A DNA stretch of 6,053 bases from Vulcanimicrobiota bacterium (GCA_030042755.1 JASHZC010000075.1:1-6053); one strand, 5' to 3'. Shown: positions 1 to 5,659, counted from the stretch's first letter. Translations and numbers: made by a program. The notes: generated by a model from the sequence alone, not told the origin.

Positions 1-2
1 GC

Positions 3-122
3 GCGTGGATGCAAGACCGGCTAACGGCGTTGGGCGACCTGGTCGCGTACTTCATCAGTCGTCAAATCGGTAAAGGGGCGGTTCCCTTTCCGGCCGAGTT
101 TGCCGGAGACGGGCTACCGTAG
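3..122 (+). CDS. C-terminal end of an unidentified upstream gene (partial)
   Basis: An open frame enters from the left edge and runs 39 codons to TAG at 120-122. The visible tail starts AWMQDRLTALGDLVAYFISR and finishes with FAGDGLP. The other two forward frames stop at 22-24 and 71-73. About two thirds of third positions are G or C, as expected for a gene here, and the peptide looks protein-like (an amphipathic helix, then a Pro/Gly-rich end). No family was recognised from so short a piece. Its stop lies 10 bases before the GTG proposed for the next gene, and the TAG flows into the AGGG that would serve as that gene's ribosome-binding site. This suggests the two genes are co-transcribed. The chief alternative is that this is a non-coding stretch that happens to be open. 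Confidence 0.42.
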   Translation, partial: AWMQDRLTALGDLVAYFISRQIGKGAVPFPAEFAGDGLP

Positions 123-124
123 GG
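121..124 (+). promoter_or_regulatory. Ribosome-binding site deciding the ABM gene start
   Basis: AGGG lies 8 bases before the GTG at 133, an ordinary Shine-Dalgarno spacing. The in-frame TTG at 100 has only an AAAGGGG about 21 bases upstream, which is too far. This favours GTG 133 as the start of the ABM-like gene. Confidence 0.5.
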
Positions 125-132
125 CGCTCGCC

Positions 133-462
133 GTGATCGAGGTTCTGTATCGCTATAGCGTGCATCCCTCGCAAAAACGCGCCTTCGAGCATGCGTATGG
201 TCCCCAGGGGCCCTGGACAACCTTATTTAGACGGCACCCGGGGTACCGGCGAACCCGGCTCTTCAGGCACAAGGAGGACAGTACCGTCTACCTCTGCGTC
301 GACGTGTGGGCGAGCAAGGACGATTGGGATAATTTCCGTTCCGAAAACGCCGATGATTATGCACGGCTGGACCAGCGCCTGCGCCTGCTCTATCTCGAGG
401 AGCTTCTCTTGGGGTATTATGAAGGCGAGGTAGAGTACGAAGCGCCGCTCGACCGGCCTTAG
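133..462 (+). CDS. ABM-fold (antibiotic biosynthesis monooxygenase-like) small protein
   Basis: This gene encodes a 109-residue protein of the dimeric alpha/beta barrel ABM type; the family includes cofactor-free monooxygenases, haem-degrading enzymes and proteins of unknown role. Visible signs are the opening beta strand IEVLYRYSV (2-10), the helix QKRAFEHAYGP (14-24), GPWTTLFRRHPGY (26-38, the usual spot for a PGY turn), the strand VYLCVDVWAS (52-61) and the helix with DDWDNF (63-68). Length fits a single ABM domain. It should be cytoplasmic: there is no signal peptide or membrane segment. The substrate, and whether it is catalytic at all, cannot be told. GTG 133 is chosen over an in-frame TTG at 100, which would add 11 residues before the first strand and overlap the preceding open frame. 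The gene uses a few codons rare nearby (AGA, AGG, TTA). It is coupled to the LuxR-type regulator that follows, so a role linked to that regulator is inferred. Confidence 0.78.
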   Translation: MIEVLYRYSVHPSQKRAFEHAYGPQGPWTTLFRRHPGYRRTRLFRHKEDSTVYLCVDVWASKDDWDNFRSENADDYARLDQRLRLLYLEELLLGYYEGEVEYEAPLDRP

Positions 463-465
463 GAG
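461..465 (+). promoter_or_regulatory. Ribosome-binding site of the LAL regulator, overlapping the ABM stop codon
   Basis: AGGAG shares two bases with the TAG stop (460-462) of the ABM gene and sits 3 bases before ATG 469. That spacing is short. A ribosome terminating on the ABM gene would be placed directly over this site, so translation of the two genes is probably coupled. Confidence 0.6.
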
Positions 466-468
466 CCT

Positions 469-3114
469 ATGATCCGACCCGTTCGACCCGACGGGACTAT
501 TGAGACCGGCGGGGTTTTCGTTCCCATCGTTCGGCGACGCGTTGTCGAACGGATCGCGTCTGCCGCGTTGCAGCGCGTGGTTTTGATCGTGGCTCCCGCG
601 GGTTATGGCAAGTCCGTCGCCCTGCGTCAATATCTCGAAACCGTTTCCGATCCGTGCGTGCGCTACGAAGTCATGCCGGATAATGCCGGCCTGCTGGGAT
701 TCTTGCGCGGCTTCGCCGACGCAGTCGCTGAAATCGCTCCCGATGCGCGCGGCACTTTAGCGGGCGCGTACGAAAAGAACGCAGCGTCTGCATCCCCGGG
801 GACCGACCTCGCGCTTTGGATGCATTCGCACGTGAAATCATATCGCGGCGTAATCGCGATCGACGATTTGCAGGTGGCGCAAGAAGATCGCGAAGTGACG
901 CGGTTCTTGACCTCAATGATCGAGCGAACGAAGGGACGCGTGCAGTGGCTCCTTGCGTCGCGTGCAACAACCGGTTTGCCGATCGGTACGTGGCTCGCGT
1001 ACGGCGAAAGCGATCTCGCCGTCGACGAACACGATTTGAAATTCTCGGTAGAAGAAGCGAAAGATGCAGCCCGGACGTTTCGTCTTGGCGTACGCGACGA
1101 CGAACTCTTCGATCTTTTGCATTTGACCGACGGCTGGGCGACGGCGCTTACGTTTGCGCTGCGGTCGTCGACGAGGTCGGTCGATCTTCGCAACATTTCG
1201 TCGATGACCCGCGATATGGTCTATCGCTATCTTGCGGAGCAAGTGTATCAGACGCTGAGCGGCCAAGAACAACGCTTCATCGAAACGGCTGCGCTTCTTC
1301 CCGAGGTTGACCTTGCGGTGATGATCGCCGCCGGCTTCGACCGCGCAGCCGCAATGATCGCCGATCTGCGCGCGCGGGTTGCATTCATCCACGAAGATGA
1401 GCCGGGCCGCTTCCGTCTGCACGACATGTTCAAGGAGTTCGCTCTCCACGAGGCGTCGCTGCGAGGAAGCGACGCGCTGACACAAAGCCGCTCGCACCTC
1501 GGCGGCGTCCTCGAAGGCATGGGACGGATCGCGCAGGCGCTACGTCTGTACGTGGAATCTGGATCGGCGAAAGATTCGCTTCGCATTCTTACCGCTCACG
1601 GCGTCCATCTGCTCGACAACGGCTTCGCCGACGAACTCGATTTTGCAACATCGACGGCGATCGGCGACGGCTACGATCGCGATCCGGTCGTGGAGGGGCT
1701 GCGCGGCCTCGTAGACATCTCGCGCGGCAGATCGCAGGACGGCGAGAGAAAGCTGGTTCGAGCAATTAAGGCGATCGCCGACCCGCTGCTCAAATCCGAG
1801 CTCACGTTACGCCTGGCCGTGCATCGTTGGAACGACGGCGGCGATCCGCTCGATCTGTTTACGCAGTATCTGAGCGAGGAGTGTCTCCAGCCGGCGATGC
1901 GAGCCGAAGGCGAAGCGTTGCTGGCGCAATATTACGCGCGCAACGGCGCGCCCGACGAGGCTCGCGCCCTCATCGAGCGGGTGGAAACGCGAATTACCGC
2001 GATCGACGGCGACGAGTGGCAGGCGCGTATTCTCTTCCGCGTCGCGATGGCGCACCACAATCTTCACGACAACGCGGCGACTCGAACGATGCTCGCACGT
2101 GCTGCAGAGACGAGTTCACACTGCGCGATGTGGAGCATCGCCTCGCGCGCGTTTCGGAATCTCTCGGTGCATGCATTGCTCTTCGAGAACGATTCGAGCT
2201 CGAGTCTGTGGTACGCGCAACAGGCGGCGCAGGCCGCGACGCGCGCCGGTGACTACGCCGACCTGCAAAACGCGCTCATTTCGATCTTGAGTTTGGAGAC
2301 GCGACGCGGCAACGGCGAACGCGCCGCGCAGGTAGAAAAACAGTTGGGCGATCTCAGCGTGTCCGGCTCGATCAACAAGAGCGACTACGTGGCGTCGAGT
2401 CAAGCTCATCGGCTCGCCTGGTCGGCTCGCTATTCGGACGCGCAAAGGCTCTTCGGCCGCATTCTCGACCGCCAGGCTCACCTTCCGGATCGGGCCATCG
2501 TGCGCGCGTGCTACGCGATCAGCCTCGCGCTCGACGGGCAATTCAAGGAAAGCGGCACCGTAGCGACGAGCACAGTGGCGCTGCTGGATGGAAGCGGCGG
2601 CGAGATGGAACCGTACGGCGGCGTCCTTTTCGATTTTGCGGCTTTGCTGCTCGTGCTCGCCGAGGTCGTCGCCGGCCGTCACACCATGGTCCAACGCCTG
2701 CTCAAGCGAAAGCTCCGCAGCGATCACGACGCCGTGGCGTGCATGCTGAAGGCGGTCGAGGAGGTGGCCCGCGCCGCAAAGACCGCATCGTACAATCCTG
2801 AGGGTCTCGATGAGGCGCTCGACGGACTACGCGAATCCGGGTTTGGGGGTTACGGACGTTACGTGCGGCTTGCCGTCGAGCACATCGACAGTCGCCGCGA
2901 GCCGGCAACGACGGTCAGTTTGACGCCGTCGGAACTGCGGGTCATTCGCGACCTGGCCGCAGGGCTTACGCCAAAGCAGATCGCGACCGAAATGGGCCGT
3001 TCAGTATTTACGGTCCAGACTCACGTACAGAACGCTATCGAGAAGTTCGGGTGCCACGGTAGGACCGAAGCGATCGCATCGGCCCGGAAACTTGGCCTGC
3101 TAGACGAGGCCTAA
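469..3114 (+). CDS. LuxR-family transcriptional regulator of the LAL (MalT-like) class
   Basis: This 881-residue cytoplasmic regulator has the length and layout of large ATP-binding LuxR (LAL, STAND-class) activators. Near the N-terminus is a P-loop, APAGYGKS (42-49). It is followed by a Walker B strand with paired aspartates, GVIAIDD (127-133), and the sensor-like LLASR (161-165). RFRLHDMFKEFAL (314-326) matches the conserved segment closing the ATPase/winged-helix part of the family. Residues of about 330-800 are helical and rich in Ala, Leu and Arg, as in MalT-type TPR-like ligand-sensing regions. A LuxR helix-turn-helix lies at the C-terminus (about 816-881), with LTPSE (818-822), AAGLTPKQIATEMG, TVQTHV and GRTEAIASARKLGLL. 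In this family, binding of an inducer and ATP drives multimerisation and promoter activation; the inducer and target genes here are unknown. There is no receiver domain. The gene starts 6 bases after the ABM stop, so the ABM protein is its most likely functional partner (inference). Confidence 0.93.
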   Translation: MIRPVRPDGTIETGGVFVPIVRRRVVERIASAALQRVVLIVAPAGYGKSVALRQYLETVSDPCVRYEVMPDNAGLLGFLRGFADAVAEIAPDARGTLAGAYEKNAASASPGTDLALWMHSHVKSYRGVIAIDDLQVAQEDREVTRFLTSMIERTKGRVQWLLASRATTGLPIGTWLAYGESDLAVDEHDLKFSVEEAKDAARTFRLGVRDDELFDLLHLTDGWATALTFALRSSTRSVDLRNISSMTRDMVYRYLAEQVYQTLSGQEQRFIETAALLPEVDLAVMIAAGFDRAAAMIADLRARVAFIHEDEPGRFRLHDMFKEFALHEASLRGSDALTQSRSHLGGVLEGMGRIAQALRLYVESGSAKDSLRILTAHGVHLLDNGFADELDFATSTAIGDGYDRDPVVEGLRGLVDISRGRSQDGERKLVRAIKAIADPLLKSELTLRLAVHRWNDGGDPLDLFTQYLSEECLQPAMRAEGEALLAQYYARNGAPDEARALIERVETRITAIDGDEWQARILFRVAMAHHNLHDNAATRTMLARAAETSSHCAMWSIASRAFRNLSVHALLFENDSSSSLWYAQQAAQAATRAGDYADLQNALISILSLETRRGNGERAAQVEKQLGDLSVSGSINKSDYVASSQAHRLAWSARYSDAQRLFGRILDRQAHLPDRAIVRACYAISLALDGQFKESGTVATSTVALLDGSGGEMEPYGGVLFDFAALLLVLAEVVAGRHTMVQRLLKRKLRSDHDAVACMLKAVEEVARAAKTASYNPEGLDEALDGLRESGFGGYGRYVRLAVEHIDSRREPATTVSLTPSELRVIRDLAAGLTPKQIATEMGRSVFTVQTHVQNAIEKFGCHGRTEAIASARKLGLLDEA

Positions 3115-3150
3115 GGAACGACCCTACTTAAATTTCAGTAGGGCCTAAGG
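3108..3150 (+). repeat. 9-base direct repeat around the end of the LAL gene
   Basis: GGCCTAAGG occurs at 3108-3116, where its TAA is the stop codon of the LAL gene, and again at 3142-3150. The bases on either side differ, so the match is exactly 9. The 25 bases between the copies contain most of the first hairpin downstream. It may be a small duplication or chance. Confidence 0.6.
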
Positions 3151-3163
3151 CCTACTGCAGGCC
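3122..3163 (+). other. Overlapping, mutually exclusive hairpins after the LAL gene
   Basis: Hairpin A pairs CCCTACT (3122-3128) with AGTAGGG (3137-3143) around an 8-base AT-rich loop, 7 perfect pairs. Hairpin B pairs CAGTAGG (3136-3142) with CCTACTG (3151-3157), plus an inner CC/GG around a TAA loop with one bulged G. A weaker hairpin C pairs GGCCT (3149-3153) with AGGCC (3159-3163). The AGTAGG segment can pair with only one neighbour at a time, as in attenuators. No U-tract follows directly, so this is not a classic rho-independent terminator. It may mark the transcript's 3' end, protect it from decay, or act as a switch; the sequence cannot decide between these. Confidence 0.45.
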
Positions 3164-3207
3164 GTATGGTGGGAGCAGATGCACACTTGCTGGAGGCCTG
3201 TTCTTAC

Positions 3208-3273
3208 ATGCTCACGTTTTTGATTGTAGCTTCACTCCTTCTCGCGGCCGATATGCCGCCGATGGGTAATTAG
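3208..3273 (+). CDS. Possible 21-residue hydrophobic small protein or leader peptide
   Basis: ATG at 3208 opens a 21-codon frame ending in TAG at 3271-3273. The peptide begins MLTFLIVASLLLAAD and ends MPPMGN, a single hydrophobic stretch of about 13 residues followed by a polar tail. A good Shine-Dalgarno, GGAGG (3192-3196), lies 11 bases upstream. It could be a one-span membrane peptide, a leader peptide for the HD-GYP gene 53 bases downstream, a hydrophobic toxin-like peptide, or the decayed start of a secreted protein. It has no recognisable family. It is too short for coding statistics, so the call rests on the ribosome site and the hydrophobic pattern. A short hairpin (GCGGC 3244-3248 with GCCGC 3255-3259) lies inside it. 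Confidence 0.3.
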   Translation: MLTFLIVASLLLAADMPPMGN

Positions 3274-3312
3274 GCTACCAGGCAAAACCAACAACCAAAC
3301 ACCCACTTTCCC

Positions 3313-3325
3313 AGGGAATTTTCCC
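3313..3325 (+). promoter_or_regulatory. HD-GYP ribosome-binding site inside a short inverted repeat
   Basis: The Shine-Dalgarno AGGGA (3313-3317) can pair through GGGA (3314-3317) with TCCC (3322-3325) around the loop ATTT. The four-pair stem would partly hide the ribosome site immediately before ATG 3327. Upstream, bases 3283-3312 are A/C-rich and contain no G, so that leader should be unstructured. Confidence 0.35.
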
Positions 3326-3326
3326 C

Positions 3327-4316
3327 ATGCCCGCACCAGTACGGACGCTGACGGCCCTAGGAGGGGCCCTCGGGCAGCGAATCCCCGAGTTAACTCAAAC
3401 CGCCGTCGAGCACCTAACCCTACCATCCCTTTCCGGAAACGCACACATCGAGCAAGCACTTAAAGTCCTGCTCGATCGGCTATGCCTCTCGCTAACCCTT
3501 GCGAAACCGGTCGGCCTGACCTCATGGGCCGAGCGGGAATCGTTGCGTATCGGACGCGCCGCAGTGGTCGACTTAGCAGGAGCCGCCACGCTCGCAATGG
3601 GCTCCGCTGCAACTGCCTACAGCGCCGATCAGCGCCGCCTACTGGCCTTCCTTGATGTGCTGTCGACCGAGATCGAACGCGCTGCACTCACCGCCGAGGG
3701 CGAAGAGGTCATCGAAAGTCCGGGCGCCGAGGGCACGAGCGCACTGCTTGCCATGCTGGCCGAGCGCGACTACGGGACGTGTTGCCATTCCAAGGCTACC
3801 GGCGAGTGGGCGCGGCGTCTTGCGACCGCCATGGATTTCGACGCCGAGCAGGTCGAATTTATCGCGCTCTGCGCGCTGCTGCACGACATCGGAAAGATTT
3901 CGACTCCCGACCAGGTGTTGCTCAAGCCTTCGCCGCTCTCGCTCGACGAGTGGGAGATCATGCGTGATCACGCGGCCGCGGGAGCGCGGATCCTGAATCA
4001 GATTCCGTCGCTGCAGCGCTGCGCGATCATCGTACGCGCGCACCACGAGCGGTTCGATGGCGCCGGGTATCCGGACGGTCTCTATGGCGCGAGCATTCCA
4101 ATCGAGGCGCGGGTCGTGGCCGTGGCCGACGCGTTCCACGCCATGATCAGCGAGCGGCCCTACCGGCAGCCAATCGCGCCCCGTCAGGCCCTCCAGATCT
4201 TGGCCGACGGCAGCGGGTCGCAGTGGGACGCAGACGTCGTCGACGCTATGGTCGGCATGTTCAAGCGCCGGACGCCGATCGTCTCGCACGCCAACGCACG
4301 CCTTTCCTCCGCGTAG
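3327..4316 (+). CDS. HD-GYP domain protein, probable cyclic-di-GMP phosphodiesterase
   Basis: This 329-residue protein has an HD-GYP domain in its C-terminal half. HD-GYP enzymes hydrolyse the second messenger c-di-GMP to pGpG or GMP. Visible motifs, in order, are the first metal-ligand histidine H154 in CCHSKATGEWARRLA, LLHDIGKI (184-191) with H186/D187, LLKP (198-201), H215, HHE (239-241), GAGYP (245-249), a late aspartate D268 in VADAF, and RPYR (277-280). All the family's signature residues appear to be present, so it is probably active. Residues 1-130 are helical with no transmembrane segment and match no domain I can name with confidence; a divergent RsbR-type or other all-helical input domain is possible. 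There is no receiver domain. AGGGA (3313-3317) sits 9 bases before ATG 3327 and supports the start. The gene ends in a hairpin and a terminator, and no promoter was identified upstream. Confidence 0.9.
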   Translation: MPAPVRTLTALGGALGQRIPELTQTAVEHLTLPSLSGNAHIEQALKVLLDRLCLSLTLAKPVGLTSWAERESLRIGRAAVVDLAGAATLAMGSAATAYSADQRRLLAFLDVLSTEIERAALTAEGEEVIESPGAEGTSALLAMLAERDYGTCCHSKATGEWARRLATAMDFDAEQVEFIALCALLHDIGKISTPDQVLLKPSPLSLDEWEIMRDHAAAGARILNQIPSLQRCAIIVRAHHERFDGAGYPDGLYGASIPIEARVVAVADAFHAMISERPYRQPIAPRQALQILADGSGSQWDADVVDAMVGMFKRRTPIVSHANARLSSA

Positions 4317-4332
4317 TGTCCCGCGGAGGGAA
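4303..4332 (+). other. Hairpin straddling the HD-GYP stop codon
   Basis: CCTCCGCG (4306-4313) pairs perfectly with CGCGGAGG (4322-4329). A G-T pair and two T-A pairs extend it outward to 4303 and 4332. The 8-base loop begins with the TAG stop codon (4314-4316). No U-run follows directly, so it is more likely a 3'-end stabilising or pausing structure than the terminator, which is the next hairpin. Confidence 0.5.
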
Positions 4333-4357
4333 ACTTTGCTTACCGGGTGGTGGGCTG

Positions 4358-4390
4358 GAGGCGCCGTGAAAGCGGCGCCTCTTTAATTTT
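4358..4390 (+). terminator. Rho-independent terminator after the HD-GYP gene
   Basis: GAGGCGCCG (4358-4366) and CGGCGCCTC (4373-4381) form a perfect 9-pair GC-rich stem with the 6-base loop TGAAAG. It is followed at once by TTTAATTTT (4382-4390). It should end transcription from the HD-GYP gene, which makes the genes downstream a separate transcription unit. Confidence 0.85.
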
Positions 4391-4395
4391 GGTGA

Positions 4396-4415
4396 TGCGC
4401 CATACACATGGCACA
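4396..4415 (+). promoter_or_regulatory. Operator-like dyad upstream of the hypothetical gene
   Basis: GCCAT (4399-4403) and ATGGC (4408-4412) form an inverted repeat around ACAC. TG and CA one base further out on each side also match, giving 7 of 8 positions per arm over 20 bases. It lies just after the terminator and ends 21 bases before the proposed ATG, where an operator could sit. No convincing -35/-10 pair was found around it, so the role is a guess. Confidence 0.3.
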
Positions 4416-4436
4416 GAGTGGTGGCAATCTGGGGCC

Positions 4437-4892
4437 ATGAACGATTACGTCATCGGTTCTGGGGCGGTTCTCACCGCCGGTCCGAACGCGGGTATCGCGG
4501 GCGTCAGCCTTCACGCGCAGACCGATCCGTCGATCGCAGCAAGCGTGAGGGCCGCAGTCGTCGATTTTGAGTCCAGTCGTTTGAGCGATCTCTCTGCCGT
4601 CGTGGTCGTGGCCTCGGGTTGGAATGCCGCCCGCGTCCGGGCCGACCTCGTGACCCCGCTGCTCGAACGCGGCGACTGCAGCTTGGCAGATGTTACGGAA
4701 ACGCTCGCACGTGCCGCCGGCACCTCCGAGGTGCATTTTTTCGCGCGTTGGATGCCCGACGATTTGCTTGTCAGTACCCTGCGCCGAGCTGGAATTACCG
4801 CGGTCGCTCACCCACTCGAGGCGATACGGCAAGCGGCGCTGGTCAGCGGCCAGAAGTATTCGCGCTGGCCCTCACCGTTGCGGGCTGCGTGA
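4437..4892 (+). CDS. Hypothetical protein, 151 residues, family not recognised
   Basis: This gene encodes a protein starting MNDYVIGSGAVLTAGPNAG. An in-frame ATG at 4347 would begin the gene upstream of the terminator stem and run coding sequence through it, so the start is placed at ATG 4437; another ATG at 4395 cannot be excluded. The ribosome site is poor (GGGG only 2 bases before the ATG). The protein looks cytoplasmic and alpha/beta: a hydrophobic strand LSAVVVVASGW (about residues 50-60), a helical middle with LLERGDCSLADVTETLARAAG, the strand EVHFFARW, and then LRRAGITAVAHPLEAIRQAALV near the C-terminus. The alternating strands and helices and the ending GITAVAHPLEAI recall a small Rossmann-like regulator fold, but I can name no family. 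There is no signal peptide. It lies alone between a terminator and the response regulator 52 bases downstream, with which it may be co-transcribed. Confidence 0.68.
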   Translation: MNDYVIGSGAVLTAGPNAGIAGVSLHAQTDPSIAASVRAAVVDFESSRLSDLSAVVVVASGWNAARVRADLVTPLLERGDCSLADVTETLARAAGTSEVHFFARWMPDDLLVSTLRRAGITAVAHPLEAIRQAALVSGQKYSRWPSPLRAA

Positions 4893-4944
4893 GGGCAAGC
4901 CTCAGACGTATCTCAGGGGCTTCTTGATAGGATCAGCCCTAGAA

Positions 4945-5637
4945 ATGATCAGTATGGCAAACGCTCGCGTGGCAGTGATCGACGACGATCGCATGGTCCG
5001 TGAAATGCTGGAACTCGGCCTCTCGCGCGAGGGCTATAGCGTGCAATCCGCTTCGGATGGTTTGGCGGCGCTCGACTTGGTGCGCCGGTTCGATCCAGAA
5101 GTGATCGTTCTGGACATCATGATGCCCAAGATCGACGGAATCGCGCTCCTGCCCAAGCTACGAGAAATCACGCAAGCGCCTATTTTGATGCTCACCGCTA
5201 GGGGCGGTACCGAAGATAAGGTGCAAAGCCTCAGCGCGGGCGCGGACGATTATTTGGTGAAACCATTCGTGTTCGAAGAGTTGATCGCACGTCTGCAAGC
5301 TAAATTGCGCCGCCCGCAACTGATCGAGGAGAACGTGCTTCGCTGGCGCGATCTCGCGCTCAATCCACAGACGCGCGAGCTTTCCCGCGGCAAGGAAGCC
5401 ATCGATCTGACGCAGCGCGAGTTCGATTTGTTGTCGGTGTTTATGCGCGAACCGCGTCGCGTCTTCAGCAAGGACCATTTGCTCGAGATCGTCTGGGGCC
5501 ACGATTTCGAAGGCGGTCCGAATATCGTCGAAACGTACATTTCCTACCTGCGGGCCAAGATCGACCGCCCGGGCGAACGCGGCTCGTTCATTCGTACGGT
5601 ACGCGGCGTAGGGTACGGCCTTTCGCAGCAAAATTAG
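4945..5637 (+). CDS. OmpR/PhoB-family response regulator
   Basis: This 230-residue two-component response regulator has an N-terminal receiver domain and a C-terminal winged-helix DNA-binding domain. The receiver shows the acidic cluster DDD (13-15), phosphoacceptor D57 in VIVLDIMMPKIDG, the switch threonine T84 in LMLTA, Y103 and the conserved K106 in YLVKPF. The output domain (about 130-227) has the family pattern: LTQREFDLLSVFM, the segment RRVFSKDHLLEIVWG, the recognition helix NIVETYISYLRAKID, and the closing hairpin IRTVRGVGYGL. Phosphorylation of D57 should promote dimerisation and promoter binding; target genes are unknown. The start is taken as ATG 4945, with AGGA (4929-4932) 12 bases upstream; ATG 4954 is an alternative costing only three residues. 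A longer in-frame extension from 4690 would overlap the previous gene and add non-homologous sequence, so it is rejected. A histidine kinase follows 22 bases downstream. Confidence 0.94.
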   Translation: MISMANARVAVIDDDRMVREMLELGLSREGYSVQSASDGLAALDLVRRFDPEVIVLDIMMPKIDGIALLPKLREITQAPILMLTARGGTEDKVQSLSAGADDYLVKPFVFEELIARLQAKLRRPQLIEENVLRWRDLALNPQTRELSRGKEAIDLTQREFDLLSVFMREPRRVFSKDHLLEIVWGHDFEGGPNIVETYISYLRAKIDRPGERGSFIRTVRGVGYGLSQQN

Positions 5638-5659
5638 TCCGTGAAGTGAAACAACGCGC

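Noticed and set aside
203..220. Palindrome CCAGGGGCCCTGG in the ABM gene
   Set aside because: It falls within the conserved coding stretch for GPQGPW and is explained by Gly/Pro codons; no reason to see a regulatory site.
913..1497. 194-codon open frame on the minus strand inside the LAL gene
   Set aside because: Shadow of the LAL coding sequence. Its translation is rich in Arg with no domain features, while the + strand frame shows clear P-loop and regulator motifs.
3164..3326. Sigma-70-type promoter for the HD-GYP gene
   Set aside because: Several TA-rich hexamers (for example TATGGT at 3165 and TAATTA at 3267) were tried, but none has a -35-like element at 16-18 bases, so no promoter is called.
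3353..3370. Short inverted repeat with GGCCC and GGGCC at the start of the HD-GYP gene
   Set aside because: Only five pairs within GC-rich coding sequence; expected often by chance.
3639..4289. 216-codon minus-strand open frame opposite the HD-GYP gene
   Set aside because: The plus strand carries the complete HD-GYP signature; the minus frame is a GC-rich antisense shadow without a recognisable domain or ribosome site.
4347..4436. N-terminal extension of the 151-residue hypothetical protein from ATG 4347
   Set aside because: It would start upstream of the strong terminator stem, run straight through it and its T-rich tail, and add Arg/Trp-rich residues that do not look like a protein domain.
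4690..4944. 85-residue N-terminal extension of the response regulator
   Set aside because: It overlaps the hypothetical gene in another frame, and the receiver domain begins a few residues after ATG 4945, as in other OmpR-family proteins.
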